A stretch of 42,086 bases of DNA from a virus: positions 1 to 42,086 of the IMG/VR virus record IMGVR_UViG_3300047360_000110; one strand, given 5' to 3'. Shown here in pieces: positions 40,967-42,086 of the stretch. Position 1 is the stretch's first letter. The number at the start of each line of letters is the position of its first letter. The notes beneath the pieces were generated by a model. The model saw only the letters and a program-made list of their open reading frames with translations, made no database searches and was not told where the DNA came from. Position numbers and translations under genes: made by a program.

Positions 40967-41464
40967 TTATCTAAATATTTTTCCAATAGCTCTACCAAGC
41001 ATTGTTCCGTCTTGATTTAAATCACTAAACACAGTGTCGCCATCTTTATTTGAATCATACAAAGGTCTAGCTGCATCATAACCAGGAGAACTTGAATCTA
41101 ATATAGGTTTTTTAAATGAGCTTTTTGGTTGAGGATTTGATGGTGGAAAAAAGTTAGCACCAGCTGGCTTTTTACGCATTTCTGCTTTTTCTTCTTTAGT
41201 AGCTAGCTTACCTCCATAACCAGTGTTATGCAAAGCAGAATCTTTATTAGCTGGTGACTCATGACCCATTTTATATGGAGACATTTCCATAGCTGACGCT
41301 TTGTCTGCAACCGGGTTTTTTGTTTCTAAGTTTACAACTTTTTGAGCGTCAGACTCTTGGTAAGCTACAGAACCTTCCATCATTAATCCTGCTGGTTTTC
41401 CTTTGTGGTCTTTCATTTGTACGCATGAAGAACCTTTTTTTTGTATTGGGTTATTATAAGCCAT
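40967..41464 (-). CDS. Low-complexity protein with EF-hand-like loop
   Basis: The 165-aa protein is mostly disordered, with Lys, Pro, Gly, Ser and Asn. The segment DSNKDGDTVFSD (137-148) fits the 12-position EF-hand loop (acidic or Asn side chains at 1, 3, 5 and 12, Gly at 6), and DLNQDG (148-153) begins a second, incomplete loop, as in dockerin-like calcium sites. Its last residues are basic (RAIGKIFR). It lies 1 base before the holin. A minor virion or calcium-binding role is a guess. Confidence 0.5.
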   Translation of the reverse strand: MAYNNPIQKKGSSCVQMKDHKGKPAGLMMEGSVAYQESDAQKVVNLETKNPVADKASAMEMSPYKMGHESPANKDSALHNTGYGGKLATKEEKAEMRKKPAGANFFPPSNPQPKSSFKKPILDSSSPGYDAARPLYDSNKDGDTVFSDLNQDGTMLGRAIGKIFR

Positions 41465-41474
41465 TTTTTATTAT

Positions 41475-42086
41475 TTATTGTTGAAATTGTTGTAAATATT
41501 TTTGTAGCTCAGAACCATAAGTTAATTCTACTTTAGGATCTTTACCTCTTTTCTTTAATTTACGATACTTGTCTGCATCAATTTGGTTACCTTTGGCGTC
41601 AAAGTAGCTTTCAGTTATACCATAAAGATCTGTAGGGTCAGCAGTATAGGAACTCGAACCATATCTACCTGAAGTTGTTTTTGTGTCATCAAAAATACTT
41701 GTTCCAAAACGACCTAGCCCAGGTTGATCTGAAGTTCCTTGTACATATCGAACTTGTTGACCTTCTTCAAATTGTTCACCAGGGAAAAATGGTGTCTTGG
41801 AATTTCTTTGTTTCCTAGTAAACTGATCTTGATTAAAATAACTAGCTCGTTTTAAAGCGTAATTCGCTTCTTGCGCAGCCATATTTCTAGCTTCCTCAGG
41901 TGTTTTTCCTTTTGATAAATAATTAGTGTATGTTTGAGAAAACATATCCCCAGCGTTTTCTAAAGCAGCAGTTCTAGCCCCAGCAACCTCACTATTAAAA
42001 GTTTCAAACGCAGACATTGAAGCTTGTTGCTCTTGAGCTTCAGTAGCGTCACCAATAGTAAACTGTTGAGATGTAGCTTTGTTTTG
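41475..42086 (-). CDS. Unknown late protein, 5' end beyond the window
   Basis: The frame stays open from the stop at 41475 to the right edge, with 23 extra codons before the first ATG at 42017. The true start may therefore lie outside the window, or the 180-aa protein from 42017 may be complete. The visible protein is Gln/Ala-rich and helical at first (ARTAALENAGDMFSQTYTNY, EEARNMAAQEANYALKR). A Gly/Ser/Thr/Tyr-rich, probably disordered middle follows, then a basic patch. I recognise no family. It lies upstream of the EF-hand-like gene by 10 bases and belongs to the late operon. Confidence 0.55.
   Translation of the reverse strand, partial: QNKATSQQFTIGDATEAQEQQASMSAFETFNSEVAGARTAALENAGDMFSQTYTNYLSKGKTPEEARNMAAQEANYALKRASYFNQDQFTRKQRNSKTPFFPGEQFEEGQQVRYVQGTSDQPGLGRFGTSIFDDTKTTSGRYGSSSYTADPTDLYGITESYFDAKGNQIDADKYRKLKKRGKDPKVELTYGSELQKYLQQFQQ

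Noticed and set aside
1-42086. tRNA genes, CRISPR arrays, integrase, attachment sites or insertion sequences
   Set aside because: I saw no cloverleaf-like sequence, regular repeat-spacer pattern, recombinase motif or transposase. The genome is nearly gapless, which leaves little room for them.

Overview
The window looks like most of the genome of a lytic, tailed, podovirus-like bacteriophage, cut at both ends. It is AT-rich and extremely compact, with many 1-4 nt TAATG or ATGA stop/start overlaps. No gap exceeds about 120 bases, and I see no tRNA, CRISPR array, integrase or insertion sequence. The host is most likely a Bacteroidota (marine flavobacterium-like) cell. This is an inference from a TAnnTTTG -7 promoter element before the first complete gene and from the near absence of Shine-Dalgarno sequences: start codons follow AT-rich leaders such as AATTAAAT. 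Several small genes also look like families I associate with marine phages, from memory only.

The left arm (1-10132, + strand) is the DNA and nucleotide metabolism operon. It holds a recombination set (ERF annealing protein, PD-(D/E)XK exonuclease, SSB-like protein), a primase-helicase, a dCMP-hydroxymethylase-like enzyme, a GIY-YIG/MazG fusion, a second MazG-like protein, a DUF1064-type PD-(D/E)XK nuclease, and a chain of tiny overlapping genes. It ends with class I ribonucleotide reductase (nrdB and nrdA), which flanks a 2-oxoglutarate/Fe(II) dioxygenase and two small proteins. No DNA or RNA polymerase gene is present, so any such gene would lie outside the window.

A bidirectional hairpin terminator (10182-10217) separates this arm from the right arm (10248-42086, - strand). 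In the direction of transcription, from right to left, the right arm encodes two small virion or unknown proteins, a GTA-type 3TM holin, small proteins, a tandem GroES-like protein, a putative small terminase, large terminase, portal, scaffold and major capsid protein. A hairpin follows the capsid gene. Next come adaptor and tail proteins, a GNAT acetyltransferase, an internal virion protein with an S74 autoprotease tail, a 558-aa protein and a giant 2646-aa polyvalent protein that is probably ejected with the DNA. The arm ends with small membrane and cysteine-motif proteins, an M15 endopeptidase and a two-TM holin/lysis protein.

The most interesting signal is at 3879-5591. A T4 gp42-like dCMP hydroxymethylase (Asp at the cytosine-selecting position) is followed directly by one protein that joins a GIY-YIG nuclease-like domain to a MazG-like dNTP pyrophosphohydrolase, and then by another MazG-like protein. 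In T4 the equivalent functions (gp42, endonuclease II DenA, dCTPase gp56) are separate genes that replace cytosine and destroy cytosine-containing host DNA. This window may hold a compact version of that strategy. The giant virion protein, with metalloprotease, sigma-region-2-like and HAD phosphatase segments, is the second notable object.
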